In this document: positions 36,390 to 46,265 of the stretch, piece by piece | How positions within the stretch are numbered: the stretch's first letter is position 1 | Layout: each line of letters starts with the position of its first letter | Source of the DNA: an uncultured Nitrospira sp. | GTDB lineage: Bacteria > Nitrospirota > Nitrospiria > Nitrospirales > Nitrospiraceae | Reading direction: 5' to 3' | Assembly: GCA_902500825.1 (NCBI GenBank) | Contig: CABVRX010000004.1 | Coordinates: forward strand, 62,001 to 126,000 | Length of the DNA stretch: 64,000 nucleotides | Translations under genes and position numbers: made by a program | The notes under the pieces: generated by a model | What the model was told of the DNA's origin: nothing | Database searches by the model: none | The model's input: only the letters and a program-made list of their open reading frames with translations

Positions 36390-36884
36390 TCAACGACCTC
36401 TTGTTTGCCGTTCAGTATGAAACATTACTATGTGAGGCACGGGAGAGAGCAGGTGCAGCAGTGCCCGTTCACGACGTGACATTCGCGCCGCTTCTCGTTG
36501 ATTACGTTCATGATCGTATCCGCAGAGATGGAGTACCCCATGCACCAACAGCATGGCCAGCTCATCGTCGATCGACCGTCCTGCTTCCTTTGCCTGGCGA
36601 ACAGCAGTCGGGAACGAAATCACGACATCACCAAGCATCTCGGTTGCTGGACGCATGCCTCGAGGCATAACCGCCTCACGGATGGAAAAAGCCAGCACAT
36701 CAGTAGATCGATCTTTTTTGCGGTACTCACGGTTGAGCCGTCGCATACGTGTGTCTCCAATCAATTCTAGGCTCAGCTCCGATCGAGACTCTCCAACTGC
36801 CGATAAGACACGTTCGACCACATGAAGCAGTGTGGCGCGTCGGATGACAAGCCGCGTAAGACGCACGCGAAGATAGACGGCCAT
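36390..36884 (-). CDS. ybeY: Endoribonuclease YbeY (16S rRNA 3'-end maturation)
   Basis: A 164-residue zinc-dependent RNase for 16S rRNA maturation and ribosome quality control. The metal motif HGVLHLCGYDHE matches the H3xH5xH pattern of the family, and the region VLAFSIREA, then GDVVISFPTAVRQAKEAG, is typical. Its ATG immediately follows the phoH stop codon, with no gap, and its stop lies two bases before ftsY. Confidence 0.96.
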   Translation of the reverse strand: MAVYLRVRLTRLVIRRATLLHVVERVLSAVGESRSELSLELIGDTRMRRLNREYRKKDRSTDVLAFSIREAVMPRGMRPATEMLGDVVISFPTAVRQAKEAGRSIDDELAMLLVHGVLHLCGYDHERNQREAARMSRRERALLHLLSPVPHIVMFHTERQTRGR

Positions 36885-37952
36885 CTAATGAGAACTACTG
36901 GATAGATCGCGCGGCGACGAGCCGGCCATGGGAGACTTGCGAGGATTGGATGATGGACGCTGGCGAGATTCAACCTTCCGTCGAGTATGCCGAGACTCAC
37001 TGCTGTTTACCGGCTGATGACGATCATAGGCCTTGATAATGTCTTGAACCAATCGATGTCGGACCACATCCTTTTCATCGAAGTAAACAAACCCAATTCC
37101 CTCTACGTCCCGAAGAATTTCTTTCACCTGAATGAGACCGGACACTCGATCGCTCGGTAAATCGACTTGCGTGATGTCGCCTGTCACGACAACTTTTGAA
37201 TGGAACCCCAGCCGTGTAAGAAACATTTTCATCTGCTCTGCCGTAGCGTTTTGCGCTTCATCTAAAATGACAAAGGAGTCGTTGAGTGTTCTCCCGCGCA
37301 TGAATGCCAGGGGGGCAATTTCAATATCTCCTCGCTCGATCAAGCGATTCGCTCGTTCCATATCCATCATATCAAACAGTGCGTCGTACAGCGGTCGCAG
37401 ATAGGGATTCACTTTTTCGTAAATATCTCCTGGTAAAAATCCAAGTTTTTCCCCCGCCTCGACTGCGGGGCGTGCAAGAATAATCCGGCTTACTTCCTTA
37501 TTCAGCAAAGCGCTCACCGCCATGGCCATAGCTAAATAGGTTTTCCCCGTTCCAGCCGGTCCGATGGCGATTACAATGTCGTGCTGCTCGATCGCTTCGA
37601 TATAAGTCTTCTGCGTGGGCGACTTGGGGCCGACGAACCGTTTTTTTGTGACGATCATTGCCGACTCGCCGAGCACGTCCTTGAGCGAAGCCTCGGGAGT
37701 TCTGCGCAATGCGCTGAGTGCATGTATTACATCCTCAGCTTGGAGTGATATCCCTTCGTTAGTCAGAGAGGCAAGTTCGACGAGGATGCGTTCCGCTTGG
37801 CGAACGGCCTCGGGAAGGCCGTCCAGAGTGAGTTCTTCTCCGCGCGCCGAAAGCCGTACACCCAGCTCGTCTTCGATCAACTTGAGATGCTGGTCATGAT
37901 GACCGAACAGGACTGCGGTGTTAGTGCCTTCTCGTAATTTAAGTTTACGCAC
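36885..37952 (-). CDS. ybeZ: PhoH-like ATPase (YbeZ type)
   Basis: A 355-residue P-loop protein of the PhoH family, which works with YbeY in RNA handling. A KH-like N-terminal part (LFGHHDQHLKLIEDELGVRL) precedes the PhoH domain with Walker A GPAGTGKTYLAMAMAV and the segment FVILDEAQNATAEQMKMFLTRL (Walker B). The last ~45 residues are disordered and rich in Ser, Arg and Pro. The GTG at 37952 is used. No phosphate-regulon features are visible. Confidence 0.94.
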   Translation of the reverse strand: MRKLKLREGTNTAVLFGHHDQHLKLIEDELGVRLSARGEELTLDGLPEAVRQAERILVELASLTNEGISLQAEDVIHALSALRRTPEASLKDVLGESAMIVTKKRFVGPKSPTQKTYIEAIEQHDIVIAIGPAGTGKTYLAMAMAVSALLNKEVSRIILARPAVEAGEKLGFLPGDIYEKVNPYLRPLYDALFDMMDMERANRLIERGDIEIAPLAFMRGRTLNDSFVILDEAQNATAEQMKMFLTRLGFHSKVVVTGDITQVDLPSDRVSGLIQVKEILRDVEGIGFVYFDEKDVVRHRLVQDIIKAYDRHQPVNSSESRHTRRKVESRQRPSSNPRKSPMAGSSPRDLSSSSH

Positions 37953-38031
37953 GAGTTAGGGGTATGCTCCCTCCTAGAATGTGAGGGTATTGTACCAGAC
38001 TAGAAAAAGTGGAGACAAGGTGCTTAAACGA

Positions 38032-39039
38032 TCAAGTGCGGGGCTTCGCGATCGGAGTCTCATGAGACAGCGTAAGATCCCACTCCTGATACGCGATTGA
38101 CCCCGGCCCATCTTTCGCAAGAACTTTGACACGGAAGGCACCGACATGGCCAGCAGGGATCGTCCAATGGATATGGCCTGTGGCCTCGCCTATAGTCATT
38201 CCAGGCGGACCGTGCTCCAACCAGAAAGTGATCGGATCCCCATCTTCATCGACGGCCTTGACGACATAGTCATAGACATCGCCCCCTGAGGAAACCGGCG
38301 GTAAGGAGGTAATGCGCGGGGCACGATTATCCAGTCCGAAGGGTGCGGAGCGCAGCGGCTTCCCTATGGACTCACTGTCATGGACCGACACTTCCACCGC
38401 AATCGGCAGACGAGTGTCCAATCCTGTGGCAACCAAAGAAGAGTCCTCGCCTTCCTGAATGACTTTCTCACCCTGTAACCACCGATACATCACATCGATA
38501 CGATCATGATCCGGATCGTTCGCCTCAACGATCGCCTCCACGCGAGAATGGTCATCGGCTGACCGGAGTTCCACTTTCGATATGGACGGTGGCGTGTTCC
38601 CAACGACAACCGCCTCTGTTCTGTGCGGGTTCCCCTTCTGTACTGAGTCGGATGGAATAACCACCACACTAACCCGTTGACCTCGCCGAAAGTACTCCGG
38701 CAGGAGTGTCGGATTCGTCTGACCCTGCAGGGGAGCATCGTTCACATGCCACTGGTACTGATAGGTGACCGGCTCCCGCTCCGGATCTTCCGACTGAATC
38801 TGCACTGCAGCGGGAGCTGCTTGGGAAAGGGGGGTATTCAGTATGACTGCTGAGAGTACGACCGGCGGCCGGTTACCTGTAAATTGAGTGGCCGGATTTG
38901 CTGTTTCGGTTACCCCACCGCCGGTACAGGCCGTGACAAGCACGGTAACGCCTGACAGAAACAGACCCTCTAGTCCATTGTGACTAAAATCGAATACACT
39001 CCATCGACTCACAGGAAGCCCTCCTGTGGATCTGGCCAT
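38032..39039 (-). CDS. Lipoprotein with Ig/cadherin-like repeats, end of the pilus operon
   Basis: A 335-residue protein. The start at 39039 (AGGAG seven bases upstream) places a lipoprotein-type signal ending VTAC at about residue 37. The mature part consists of several Ig-like beta domains of about 90 residues each, rich in DxD-type calcium-site sequences (EANDPDHDRIDVMYRW, AVDEDGDPITFWLEHGPPGM). It begins 11 bases after the PilY1 stop, so it probably belongs to the same transcript. A role as an outer-membrane anchor or adhesin partner of PilY1 is inference. Confidence 0.75.
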   Translation of the reverse strand: MARSTGGLPVSRWSVFDFSHNGLEGLFLSGVTVLVTACTGGGVTETANPATQFTGNRPPVVLSAVILNTPLSQAAPAAVQIQSEDPEREPVTYQYQWHVNDAPLQGQTNPTLLPEYFRRGQRVSVVVIPSDSVQKGNPHRTEAVVVGNTPPSISKVELRSADDHSRVEAIVEANDPDHDRIDVMYRWLQGEKVIQEGEDSSLVATGLDTRLPIAVEVSVHDSESIGKPLRSAPFGLDNRAPRITSLPPVSSGGDVYDYVVKAVDEDGDPITFWLEHGPPGMTIGEATGHIHWTIPAGHVGAFRVKVLAKDGPGSIAYQEWDLTLSHETPIAKPRT

Positions 39040-39049
39040 ACCTAATCTC

Positions 39050-42000
39050 CTAGTCCCGCTGATGCACCCAGTTGACGTAGCGGCTATAATTGCCTTCGAG
39101 ACTTGCATCCCCTTGTGTGAACGCACCGGTAGACATTTGGATGTTATAGCTGCAACCTTGCCCACAATGGACCGTTCCGCTTGACGCAAGACCAACACCT
39201 AAGGACGTCTTGGCATTCACATTGGTATTGCTGCCGGAGGTCGCCGTACCAATAACAGGGGCTGTCGACGCAGTTCCGGTCCTGTAGAACAGTGCGTACA
39301 GATAACTCGATCCATCCGATGCACAAAAGTCGTTCGCCGGGGCAAAGGTTGGGAAGAAAATCGTTCCCGCCACCAAGGTTGGATTGACCACGGAACGTTC
39401 GGCTGAATAGTTCGTTGTCACGAAGGTCGTTGGATTTACGATGCTGATCGGCCCAGGCAAAGTAACACGCCAGCCATCTTTCGAGGCAACCAAGCCGATC
39501 ATCGATGTCGTTCCGGTTCCGTTAAAGCTGGTGACCCCGGGATTCGTTGGATCTGTCACCTCATTAGTGCTACCGCTACAGACAATGCAAATCACGGCAT
39601 TAGTGACATCCACAAGATCGTTATCGTGACAACTTGTTGTAGACGTCTCGGAACACGTTGCACTCAACACGGAATCCTTGATCCCGAACAGGCGCTGAAT
39701 GGTGTTATCCACCTTGTCCGCGTTGCTGAAGTACCGACCCGTTCCAAAAAATACCCACATCTTATCGGTATCGTCCAGAGTCACGGCCGGAGCCGATGCA
39801 GATGGTCCAACTTCCACATTCGTTCCAAGTGTCGCGTCATAGAATGTGTCGATCACTTCCGTCGTCGTTCGGTTGGCTCCGCTAGCGATGCCCCATGTCA
39901 TGGGATCACACGGATTCGAAGGGCACCCCATCGTGAGGCGATTGAACTTGCCTCGCCATGGGAGAGCGCCATCGTGGACGGTCCGCATCATATACGCCAC
40001 ATCTGTTCTCCAATCGGAATCTTTATCTACTGCGACTATATGACCCATGAACGATTGCCAGCTACCTATCGGCATGGTCGTCAAGCTGCCGCCAGCCGCT
40101 ACCTTCGGTCCATTTTTTAAATCTACGGTGTACAGCTTGGCAGTCTGCGACGAAGCGGCGGTGAGATCCGCCTGATACCCGTTCGGCCCCGATCCAAAGA
40201 GGACATACCACTTCTCATTGGTCGGATCGATGGGACTATCGGTCTTTGGGTTCATGCGAGCGACAGCTGGATAACTCGTGGTCAGCCCAAGTCCACTGTC
40301 GGTAAATACCCAGAGTACCTTCGGGTCGACTTCGGGATTTGTCACATCCAAAGCGAAGTACGCACTGTAGAATGTGCGCGGTACTCCTCCGATCGTGACC
40401 GTCATCGGCGGCGCTCCAGAGCCTGCCGCACAGTTCCCACAACTGCCACCCATCCGGAATCCTCCGATCAACACGGTTCCCCAACCACCCGGGTGATCAG
40501 CATCCGGCGTAAAGACCCTCGCTTCAGTGATCGTCGGTTTGAGATCGACGTAGTACACATGCGTGTAATCCGCCCGAGCTAGCCATTGGAGTTGAGGCAA
40601 TAATTCTTGAGGAATGTAGGCCCAGAGCTCTGATCCAAGACTAAGGCCGCTGGAATTATCCGTTGGATTCTTGGTGTACCAGCCATGTTCCGTAACGGCC
40701 GCTGTCGTGGGATCATCGCCCTTATGATAGTAGCCTCCGTTGAATGCGTGGAGCATCCCGTCATTCGCGCCAACATAGACGACCTGACGTCTGGTTCGAT
40801 ATTTGGCGTAAAAGGCTGTGTAAGTGGGATCCCCAAAGGCCAAATCGTAGCGTGCCTTGGGAGCACTCACGACCGTCGGAGTCGAGTGAATCGGATCACC
40901 AAGCTTCCAAACCTTAAAGTTCCCACTTCCGACCGGCACCTCCAGCATTCTGGTGCGAAGCCCCGCAATTTCATCACCGCGAATAAAATTGATCAAATTC
41001 GTCGCGTTGGTGCTGCCAACGCAGGTGTCTAATGCATACCGCAAATAGTCCCGAAGTAGGAGACAATTAGCCGTACTGAATTTGATCTGTTCCGTGGGAT
41101 CAACAATCCCGTCGTTATCGACATCGATCCAGGTAAGCACCTTACGCGAGGCTGAAGTCGCGTTCGCGAGCTCCTTACCTGCTTCCCAGATGGGTGTGAT
41201 CGACTTGAGATCACCGCTGACCGTGGGTGTCGCACTGTCGGCCACTCCGTCAACCGGACTAGTGTCGGCGAACTTGTCGACGAGAACTTTCTGGTACGTC
41301 GGACTTGCGGGATTATTGTCGTAGCGCGTCGTCACAATCAGATCAGTATCGTAAGTCAACACCCCGTCTTGATTCGTATCCTCTCGGAAATTGCCGAAAC
41401 CGTCCACAAAGAGCGCGTGTGCATACCCGGTCCACTTGACGTTCGCACCTCCCTGACCGACGTCGCTCGTATAAAAATAGGCTTGGTAGATCGATCCTTC
41501 ACCGGTGGCAGAGGTCGCAAGCACCGAAATGGATGTACCTGACGCACTTTTCCTCAAAATTGCGGTAATGGTCGCCATCAGTCGGTCCTGCAAATCATCG
41601 ACATTGGATGACTCAAAATAGTTGTCCGGAATGCCATCTGTTCCAGGCGCGCCGGTTGCATTAATGACCTTATCCCATTCAGAAACTTGGTCAGGGAGGT
41701 TATTGCCGTTGGTGTCCTCGAAACCCCCGAGTTTTGCCGTGTGCATGAGAATTTCTCGACCTGAAATGTTGCCGAAGGCAAAAAATGTATAGACCGTGAT
41801 ATTCTGCAAACCTGGCAGACAGTGGCCGGTCACGTTCAAGACGGAAATGAGGCCATCGGCTGACCCATTGCAAGGCCGAAGGTCGTTCGTATGGGCCCAG
41901 AACGCCACATCATCTAAGTAATGGTTTCCATTGTCAGCATAGTCTGTTTTATGCTCGCCAAGAAGGGTTGCAGGTGGAGTCGAATTGTTGGTATTGCAAG

Positions 42001-43384
42001 TCCCGTTCGGCGCATGAATCGTCGCATTCCCTCCTATACAATGGAGACCGTGTTGTCCGTGAGCATAGTCCCGCAATCCAGCTGGGACATTAGTATCCTG
42101 CGTTGGCGCTCCATCCGTGACCAGGATAACGAAAGTTTTACAACATGCGACTTGTGTCGAAGTTGTCGCCCAGGCTGGCGTGTGGTTGCTGCCGAAAAAA
42201 TACGGGTCCCGGCCGCACCCATTCGTAATGTAGCCGGCGGGGCATGCTTCTGTGCCAGTCAGAACCGAGATTTCTGAACCCCCAATGGAACCCACTCCTG
42301 TCCCCTGGAACGCCACGCCGTTCGAATTGCCTCCCGCATAGGCAATGGGATATACGTATGATGTGGTGAGATATGTCGAATTGATTTGAGCAATGTAGCG
42401 AGTCGTTTCATAGAGCGATTCTGACAAAGGTGTCCAGGTCGAGGGGAACGATTCCTGAACCGCGTCAATCATGGCAGCTGTATTCGTATTAAAAGTCTCC
42501 ACGCTTGATCCCGAAAAGTCGATCGATTGGCGGGACCCGACACCGACCAACATGCGGGCACCGTCCCCAGTCGGTTTGAACTCAAACAGGCCGAATCGTG
42601 CCGAGGCTCCGATCTGTTGAATAACGCCGGTGGGCTCGGTGCTGTAGCCGATTTTCAGCCAATATTTTCTTTGACTGTAACCATCCCCGCAGTTGGAATC
42701 GAACGTGCTGTCATTATCAACACAAAAATAGGCGTCATCTGTACCTATATAGAGAGTTCCTGGTGTACCACTCGTATCCGCTGTCGGAATTCTTCCTACA
42801 TAGGTATTGGCCCCCGCACCACCGCCATAGTTCACTGCGGCCAGCTCTGTGTTCACACCAGAAGCCTGGGCTCTAACCGTCTTCAGCGCGGGAGTGCCGC
42901 TCGTGGGACAGGTTCCATCGGCAAGACGAGCTACGAAACAATCTCCTCCGATCATCGCTTTCTTCAGCGCATCGAATCGGCGAAACGTTGCCCAATTCAA
43001 GAAGTTTCCGTCCCATGCAGTACCGCTACATGCTGTAGCCAATGTCGCCTTGACAGTTGCTGGTTCAAAGCGTGCATCAGCACCGGAGTCGTAGGTATAG
43101 CATCGAAGGCTATCGAAGTACCCAGACCAGCTTGTTGTATTCGTGAATGCAAGATCGGCGGCATCTCGGCAATCTCCATCATCGTTACGATCACACCCGA
43201 GACCACTCATACTGCCGGAGTTGTCCAGCACCAAAATGATGTTGGGCGCGACTTGGTCACTCACAAAAGGAGGAACGGCGTAGTACTGGTCCATCGTTTG
43301 AGCCTGAGCCACGCCAGCCCCAGTAAGACAAAACACCAACGCGAACATGATGGTTCCACGAAGTGCAACATCCCCGCGTTTCAT
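39050..43384 (-). CDS. pilY1: PilY1-like type IV pilus tip adhesin / assembly protein
   Basis: A 1444-residue secreted protein. A signal peptide (ending AQAQ) is followed by a von Willebrand A-like domain with the MIDAS motif DNSGSM near the N-terminus. The C-terminal half has the PilY1 beta-propeller with RQVVYVGANDGMLHAFNGG. Several aspartate-rich EF-hand-like loops occur (DVDNDGIVDPTEQ, DTNQDGVLTYDTD), which suggest calcium binding as in Pseudomonas PilY1. In that system PilY1 sits at the pilus tip and in surface sensing. GGAGG lies five bases before the ATG at 43384. It is the large gene in a minor-pilin operon that runs from 46.8 to 38 kb. Confidence 0.92.
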   Translation of the reverse strand: MKRGDVALRGTIMFALVFCLTGAGVAQAQTMDQYYAVPPFVSDQVAPNIILVLDNSGSMSGLGCDRNDDGDCRDAADLAFTNTTSWSGYFDSLRCYTYDSGADARFEPATVKATLATACSGTAWDGNFLNWATFRRFDALKKAMIGGDCFVARLADGTCPTSGTPALKTVRAQASGVNTELAAVNYGGGAGANTYVGRIPTADTSGTPGTLYIGTDDAYFCVDNDSTFDSNCGDGYSQRKYWLKIGYSTEPTGVIQQIGASARFGLFEFKPTGDGARMLVGVGSRQSIDFSGSSVETFNTNTAAMIDAVQESFPSTWTPLSESLYETTRYIAQINSTYLTTSYVYPIAYAGGNSNGVAFQGTGVGSIGGSEISVLTGTEACPAGYITNGCGRDPYFFGSNHTPAWATTSTQVACCKTFVILVTDGAPTQDTNVPAGLRDYAHGQHGLHCIGGNATIHAPNGTCNTNNSTPPATLLGEHKTDYADNGNHYLDDVAFWAHTNDLRPCNGSADGLISVLNVTGHCLPGLQNITVYTFFAFGNISGREILMHTAKLGGFEDTNGNNLPDQVSEWDKVINATGAPGTDGIPDNYFESSNVDDLQDRLMATITAILRKSASGTSISVLATSATGEGSIYQAYFYTSDVGQGGANVKWTGYAHALFVDGFGNFREDTNQDGVLTYDTDLIVTTRYDNNPASPTYQKVLVDKFADTSPVDGVADSATPTVSGDLKSITPIWEAGKELANATSASRKVLTWIDVDNDGIVDPTEQIKFSTANCLLLRDYLRYALDTCVGSTNATNLINFIRGDEIAGLRTRMLEVPVGSGNFKVWKLGDPIHSTPTVVSAPKARYDLAFGDPTYTAFYAKYRTRRQVVYVGANDGMLHAFNGGYYHKGDDPTTAAVTEHGWYTKNPTDNSSGLSLGSELWAYIPQELLPQLQWLARADYTHVYYVDLKPTITEARVFTPDADHPGGWGTVLIGGFRMGGSCGNCAAGSGAPPMTVTIGGVPRTFYSAYFALDVTNPEVDPKVLWVFTDSGLGLTTSYPAVARMNPKTDSPIDPTNEKWYVLFGSGPNGYQADLTAASSQTAKLYTVDLKNGPKVAAGGSLTTMPIGSWQSFMGHIVAVDKDSDWRTDVAYMMRTVHDGALPWRGKFNRLTMGCPSNPCDPMTWGIASGANRTTTEVIDTFYDATLGTNVEVGPSASAPAVTLDDTDKMWVFFGTGRYFSNADKVDNTIQRLFGIKDSVLSATCSETSTTSCHDNDLVDVTNAVICIVCSGSTNEVTDPTNPGVTSFNGTGTTSMIGLVASKDGWRVTLPGPISIVNPTTFVTTNYSAERSVVNPTLVAGTIFFPTFAPANDFCASDGSSYLYALFYRTGTASTAPVIGTATSGSNTNVNAKTSLGVGLASSGTVHCGQGCSYNIQMSTGAFTQGDASLEGNYSRYVNWVHQRD

Positions 43385-43439
43385 GGCACCCTCCATTTGT
43401 CTCCTGTTTTGTGGCACGCTGTCTCAGATTGGTTGCTGT

Positions 43440-43790
43440 TCACCACGGCAAAAACAGCATTATCCAGTCGATCTTGTCGGTGGTCCCTTTTTGAATACGG
43501 TATGTCACATCGATATCCACTCGAATGGTGGTTGGCACCAATGGATCACCATGACGGTCGACGAGCACAGCTTCCGGTGCGAGACTGAATGTTCGCCCGT
43601 CAATTTGAAACGTCGTCTCATGAACAGAGGTGATTGTTCCTTTGGGATAACTGGCCATAGCGGCAGGAAGCGGCTCATCGGCACGACTTTCTTGAGGTGC
43701 TCCCGTGCCGGCGAAAACAATGAGCGAGCAAAAGATTATCAGCTTCAGCAAAAAGCGCGCTGACTGACTACTCTGACCTTTGGATTTCAT
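43440..43790 (-). CDS. Small secreted protein of the pilus operon (PilY2-like by position)
   Basis: A 116-residue exported protein with a signal peptide (FLLKLIIFCSLIVFAGTGAP) and a compact beta-rich mature part (KGTITSVHETTFQIDGRTFS). Its size, its place between the PilX-like and PilY1-like genes, and the strand pattern are like PilY2 of Pseudomonas, but I did not see diagnostic identity. The start at 43790 is set by the signal peptide; AGGAGG is eleven bases or so upstream. Confidence 0.6.
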   Translation of the reverse strand: MKSKGQSSQSARFLLKLIIFCSLIVFAGTGAPQESRADEPLPAAMASYPKGTITSVHETTFQIDGRTFSLAPEAVLVDRHGDPLVPTTIRVDIDVTYRIQKGTTDKIDWIMLFLPW

Positions 43791-43820
43791 AGTGTTGCAC
43801 ACCCTCCTACCCATCTTTTC

Positions 43821-44438
43821 TTAACCGTTGTTCGCTCGTTTCACACACCCTTCTCCTGTGGTGTTGAGACAATCAAAGGTCACAATTACTCGGCTGGTAG
43901 CACCCGTCGCTGCATTCGCCGCCACACAGTCCACTCGATAGAACTGATCGAAGGTTGGTTTGTCTGGATCAGCAAAATCACTGCCGGTTCGTCGCTTGGA
44001 ATAGAGAAAGTCAATGTCCCCATCAACCGTATACCCATTGACGTTCATGGTTAGATTGGGTGCTTTTCCCGTTCCAACGGCAATGTCGGAGTAGTTCCGC
44101 AGCGTACCGTTGATCTCCTGGGTAAACACCCCCTGATTCCCAGCCGGAACCGGCCCCTGAGGTGCAATTAGAGCAGCCGCCGGGCCGGTCATCTGAGGAT
44201 CGTCAATCGTCAAGCGAATGGCGCGGACCGCCGTTCCCACACATGCCTCTGCCGCATCCGTCCCTTCCTCAACCATACGGACTGCTCCCGCCATTGAGTT
44301 TTCCATACCAGTCATGGTGAGTGCAGCGACCCCGAGGGCGCCGATGATTAACATCAGCAGCATCACCGTCATAAATGACGTGCCCCGTTCATTGTCGAGC
44401 AACCAGACGTTCGTTGGAACTGCACGGGAGATCCTCAT
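43821..44438 (-). CDS. pilX: PilX-like minor pilin
   Basis: A 205-residue minor pilin. The N-terminal segment NERGTSFMTVMLLMLIIGAL is the PilX_N membrane helix of a pilin-like protein, with Gly before the mature N-terminus, and the middle region VEEGTDAAEACVGTAVRAIR is the extended alpha1 helix. Minor pilins of this type prime pilus assembly at the tip. It lies between a PilW-like and the PilY2-like gene, with only two bases to the former. Confidence 0.85.
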   Translation of the reverse strand: MRISRAVPTNVWLLDNERGTSFMTVMLLMLIIGALGVAALTMTGMENSMAGAVRMVEEGTDAAEACVGTAVRAIRLTIDDPQMTGPAAALIAPQGPVPAGNQGVFTQEINGTLRNYSDIAVGTGKAPNLTMNVNGYTVDGDIDFLYSKRRTGSDFADPDKPTFDQFYRVDCVAANAATGATSRVIVTFDCLNTTGEGCVKRANNG

Positions 44439-44440
44439 AG

Positions 44441-45679
44441 TTAGAGCCTTTGGTTACGGAGTTCGATCGTCCGAGTCAAAATCCGTCGACGAAACTGAAA
44501 ATAGGCGGCTTGCTGTGCTGCAGATGAGTTGTCTCCCAGTGCAAACAGCCCATTCGCATGGTTATGATCACTGATAACCGGGAAGGTTGTGCTATGCATG
44601 GGGGTTGATTGCCCTTCCCCCATACCCTGATCGGCTCTGGTCTGACGGGCGACGATAGTGACCTGTACGAGCCGAACTGTTCTGGGTGTCATAAAGGTGC
44701 CGTATGGCCCGGCGGTGCCGAACCAATTTCGATTCGTGATAAAATCGGCCTGGTCGAACTGATTTGACTGATTGAGATCGTCCGGCTGCAGATCGGGCCT
44801 ACCGCTATTGACACGGGGGTCACAACCATCACAAGCATAGGCCAGTTGGAGATCTTCGACTCCGTCCATGATAGGGATACAGCCTGAATTAACCTGATTG
44901 CAGTTAGGAGGCCCACCCGGTCCGACCAGTAGGGCCGGAACAGCGCCACGAACCAAACAGGGCGCGGTTCCTTGACAGAGGTTGAGATTGTCTGGAGGGG
45001 GAATCACCTGGTAGGTGATGCATTGTAGCAAGTACACTTGCGTTCCTGTTCCAAAGGCCGCGGGGTCAGGAATCGCGGGATTCAGGGTCAAACCTCCCGC
45101 ATTGACGGCCTGAATCGTCGAACCGGCCACTCCACCGATCGAAACAGACATACCCACCAATGCCGCCCCACCACCCCCACCACCCGGAATAGCATTGCCC
45201 ATCGCGGTGGTCGCATTGGCCGGCATAGGAATACTGGCGATCGGTGTTTTGAGCCCTCCAATAGTACCAGGGGCCACAGGGACGAAGACCTGCCATAACG
45301 GTCCGACTAGGGCGACGGAATTTGTCATGGGAACCACCATCGAGATGGTATCCGGTCCGATATCGGCTCCAAGCGGATTGTTGTCGCCTGGAACCAAAGC
45401 TGAAGGCGTCCCGTTGATGTGACACCCTCCCACCGACGTGGCGAGGCCACGCATCCCGAATCCGGCCAACTTGAGATCAGCCGTGATCATATCTAGAGCA
45501 TTCCGCGCCGTAGCCTGTGTACTTCCGACCTGTCCGGTTATACGCGTTGTCTTCTGACTGACGACCAGAGCTCCAAACCCTGCCGCAATAATAGCTGTCG
45601 TCATCATCGTCGCGACCATGATTTCCGTCAGTGTAAAGCCTTTCTGGTTGTGGTCCCACGAATCCAACGATTGTCTCAT
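44441..45679 (-). CDS. pilW: PilW-like minor pilin
   Basis: A 412-residue prepilin with the cleavage site QKGFTLTEIMVATMMTTAII (Gly-Phe junction, Glu5 present). The body includes MITADLKLAGFGMRG, a typical PilW stretch. Four or more cysteines occur in the C-terminal half (CITYQVIPPPDNLNLCQGTA, ACDGCDP), probably as disulfides. Among minor pilins it is the largest in this operon. Its product should be cleaved by the PilD peptidase encoded at 52.8-53.6 kb. Confidence 0.88.
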   Translation of the reverse strand: MRQSLDSWDHNQKGFTLTEIMVATMMTTAIIAAGFGALVVSQKTTRITGQVGSTQATARNALDMITADLKLAGFGMRGLATSVGGCHINGTPSALVPGDNNPLGADIGPDTISMVVPMTNSVALVGPLWQVFVPVAPGTIGGLKTPIASIPMPANATTAMGNAIPGGGGGGAALVGMSVSIGGVAGSTIQAVNAGGLTLNPAIPDPAAFGTGTQVYLLQCITYQVIPPPDNLNLCQGTAPCLVRGAVPALLVGPGGPPNCNQVNSGCIPIMDGVEDLQLAYACDGCDPRVNSGRPDLQPDDLNQSNQFDQADFITNRNWFGTAGPYGTFMTPRTVRLVQVTIVARQTRADQGMGEGQSTPMHSTTFPVISDHNHANGLFALGDNSSAAQQAAYFQFRRRILTRTIELRNQRL

Positions 45680-45720
45680 TGGGCCTCTCCTACGTATCCC
45701 TTTACTGTATCCATCGATCC

Positions 45721-46245
45721 CTATTCCGGCTCAATTAGTGTTTGGAAGGCCACCGCTCTTGTCCGTTGTGACACGGCACGCTCATTCCACTGAAGCCGTA
45801 CTGTGACCTGCACGGCGCTTGAATCATCTCGTAGTGGGATCACAGGAGCGACTTGAACCGTACCTTGTGCATTTAATAAGTTTGTGGCCAAGACCAAGGT
45901 TCGCCACTGTGTACAATCGCCTTGGATTGCTCTCGTCGCTGCTGTTGACGGTGCGACCCAGAAAAATGGCATGGACGGCGGTGGAGCGGGAATCCCGCCT
46001 GCCAAACAGTTCCCCGGCCCAGTGGTGTCCAAGTTGTTGTAGGCCCAAGCGAAGCGCCGATTGCTTTGGATTCTCTCCATCATGTCGGCTGCAACATTTG
46101 TGACGATGGATAAGTCGTTGGCATCGACGTTCTTCGTGAAGGACACACCTTGCATGGCGGCCATGCCCATTACGCCAACCCCAAGTATGGCAGCAGAGAT
46201 CATCACTTCTGCCAACGTGAACCCTTTTTCATTGCGCACCTTCAT
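45721..46245 (-). CDS. pilV: PilV-like minor pilin
   Basis: A minor pilin of about 174 residues whose N-terminus NEKGFTLAEVMISAAILGVG is a standard type IV prepilin cleavage region; LSIVTNVAADMMERIQSNRR is typical for PilV. The start is ambiguous: I use the ATG at 46245, which gives an eight-residue leader. An ATG at 46269 overlaps the upstream stop codon (ATGA) and gives a 16-residue leader. It lies between the FimT-like and PilW-like genes. Confidence 0.82.
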   Translation of the reverse strand: MKVRNEKGFTLAEVMISAAILGVGVMGMAAMQGVSFTKNVDANDLSIVTNVAADMMERIQSNRRFAWAYNNLDTTGPGNCLAGGIPAPPPSMPFFWVAPSTAATRAIQGDCTQWRTLVLATNLLNAQGTVQVAPVIPLRDDSSAVQVTVRLQWNERAVSQRTRAVAFQTLIEPE

Positions 46246-46265
46246 AGGTCGCCTGCCCTTCCTAT

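Noticed and set aside
42527-43588. A 353-codon plus-strand frame.
   Set aside because: It is antisense to the N-terminal half of PilY1, has no ribosome binding site and no family pattern.
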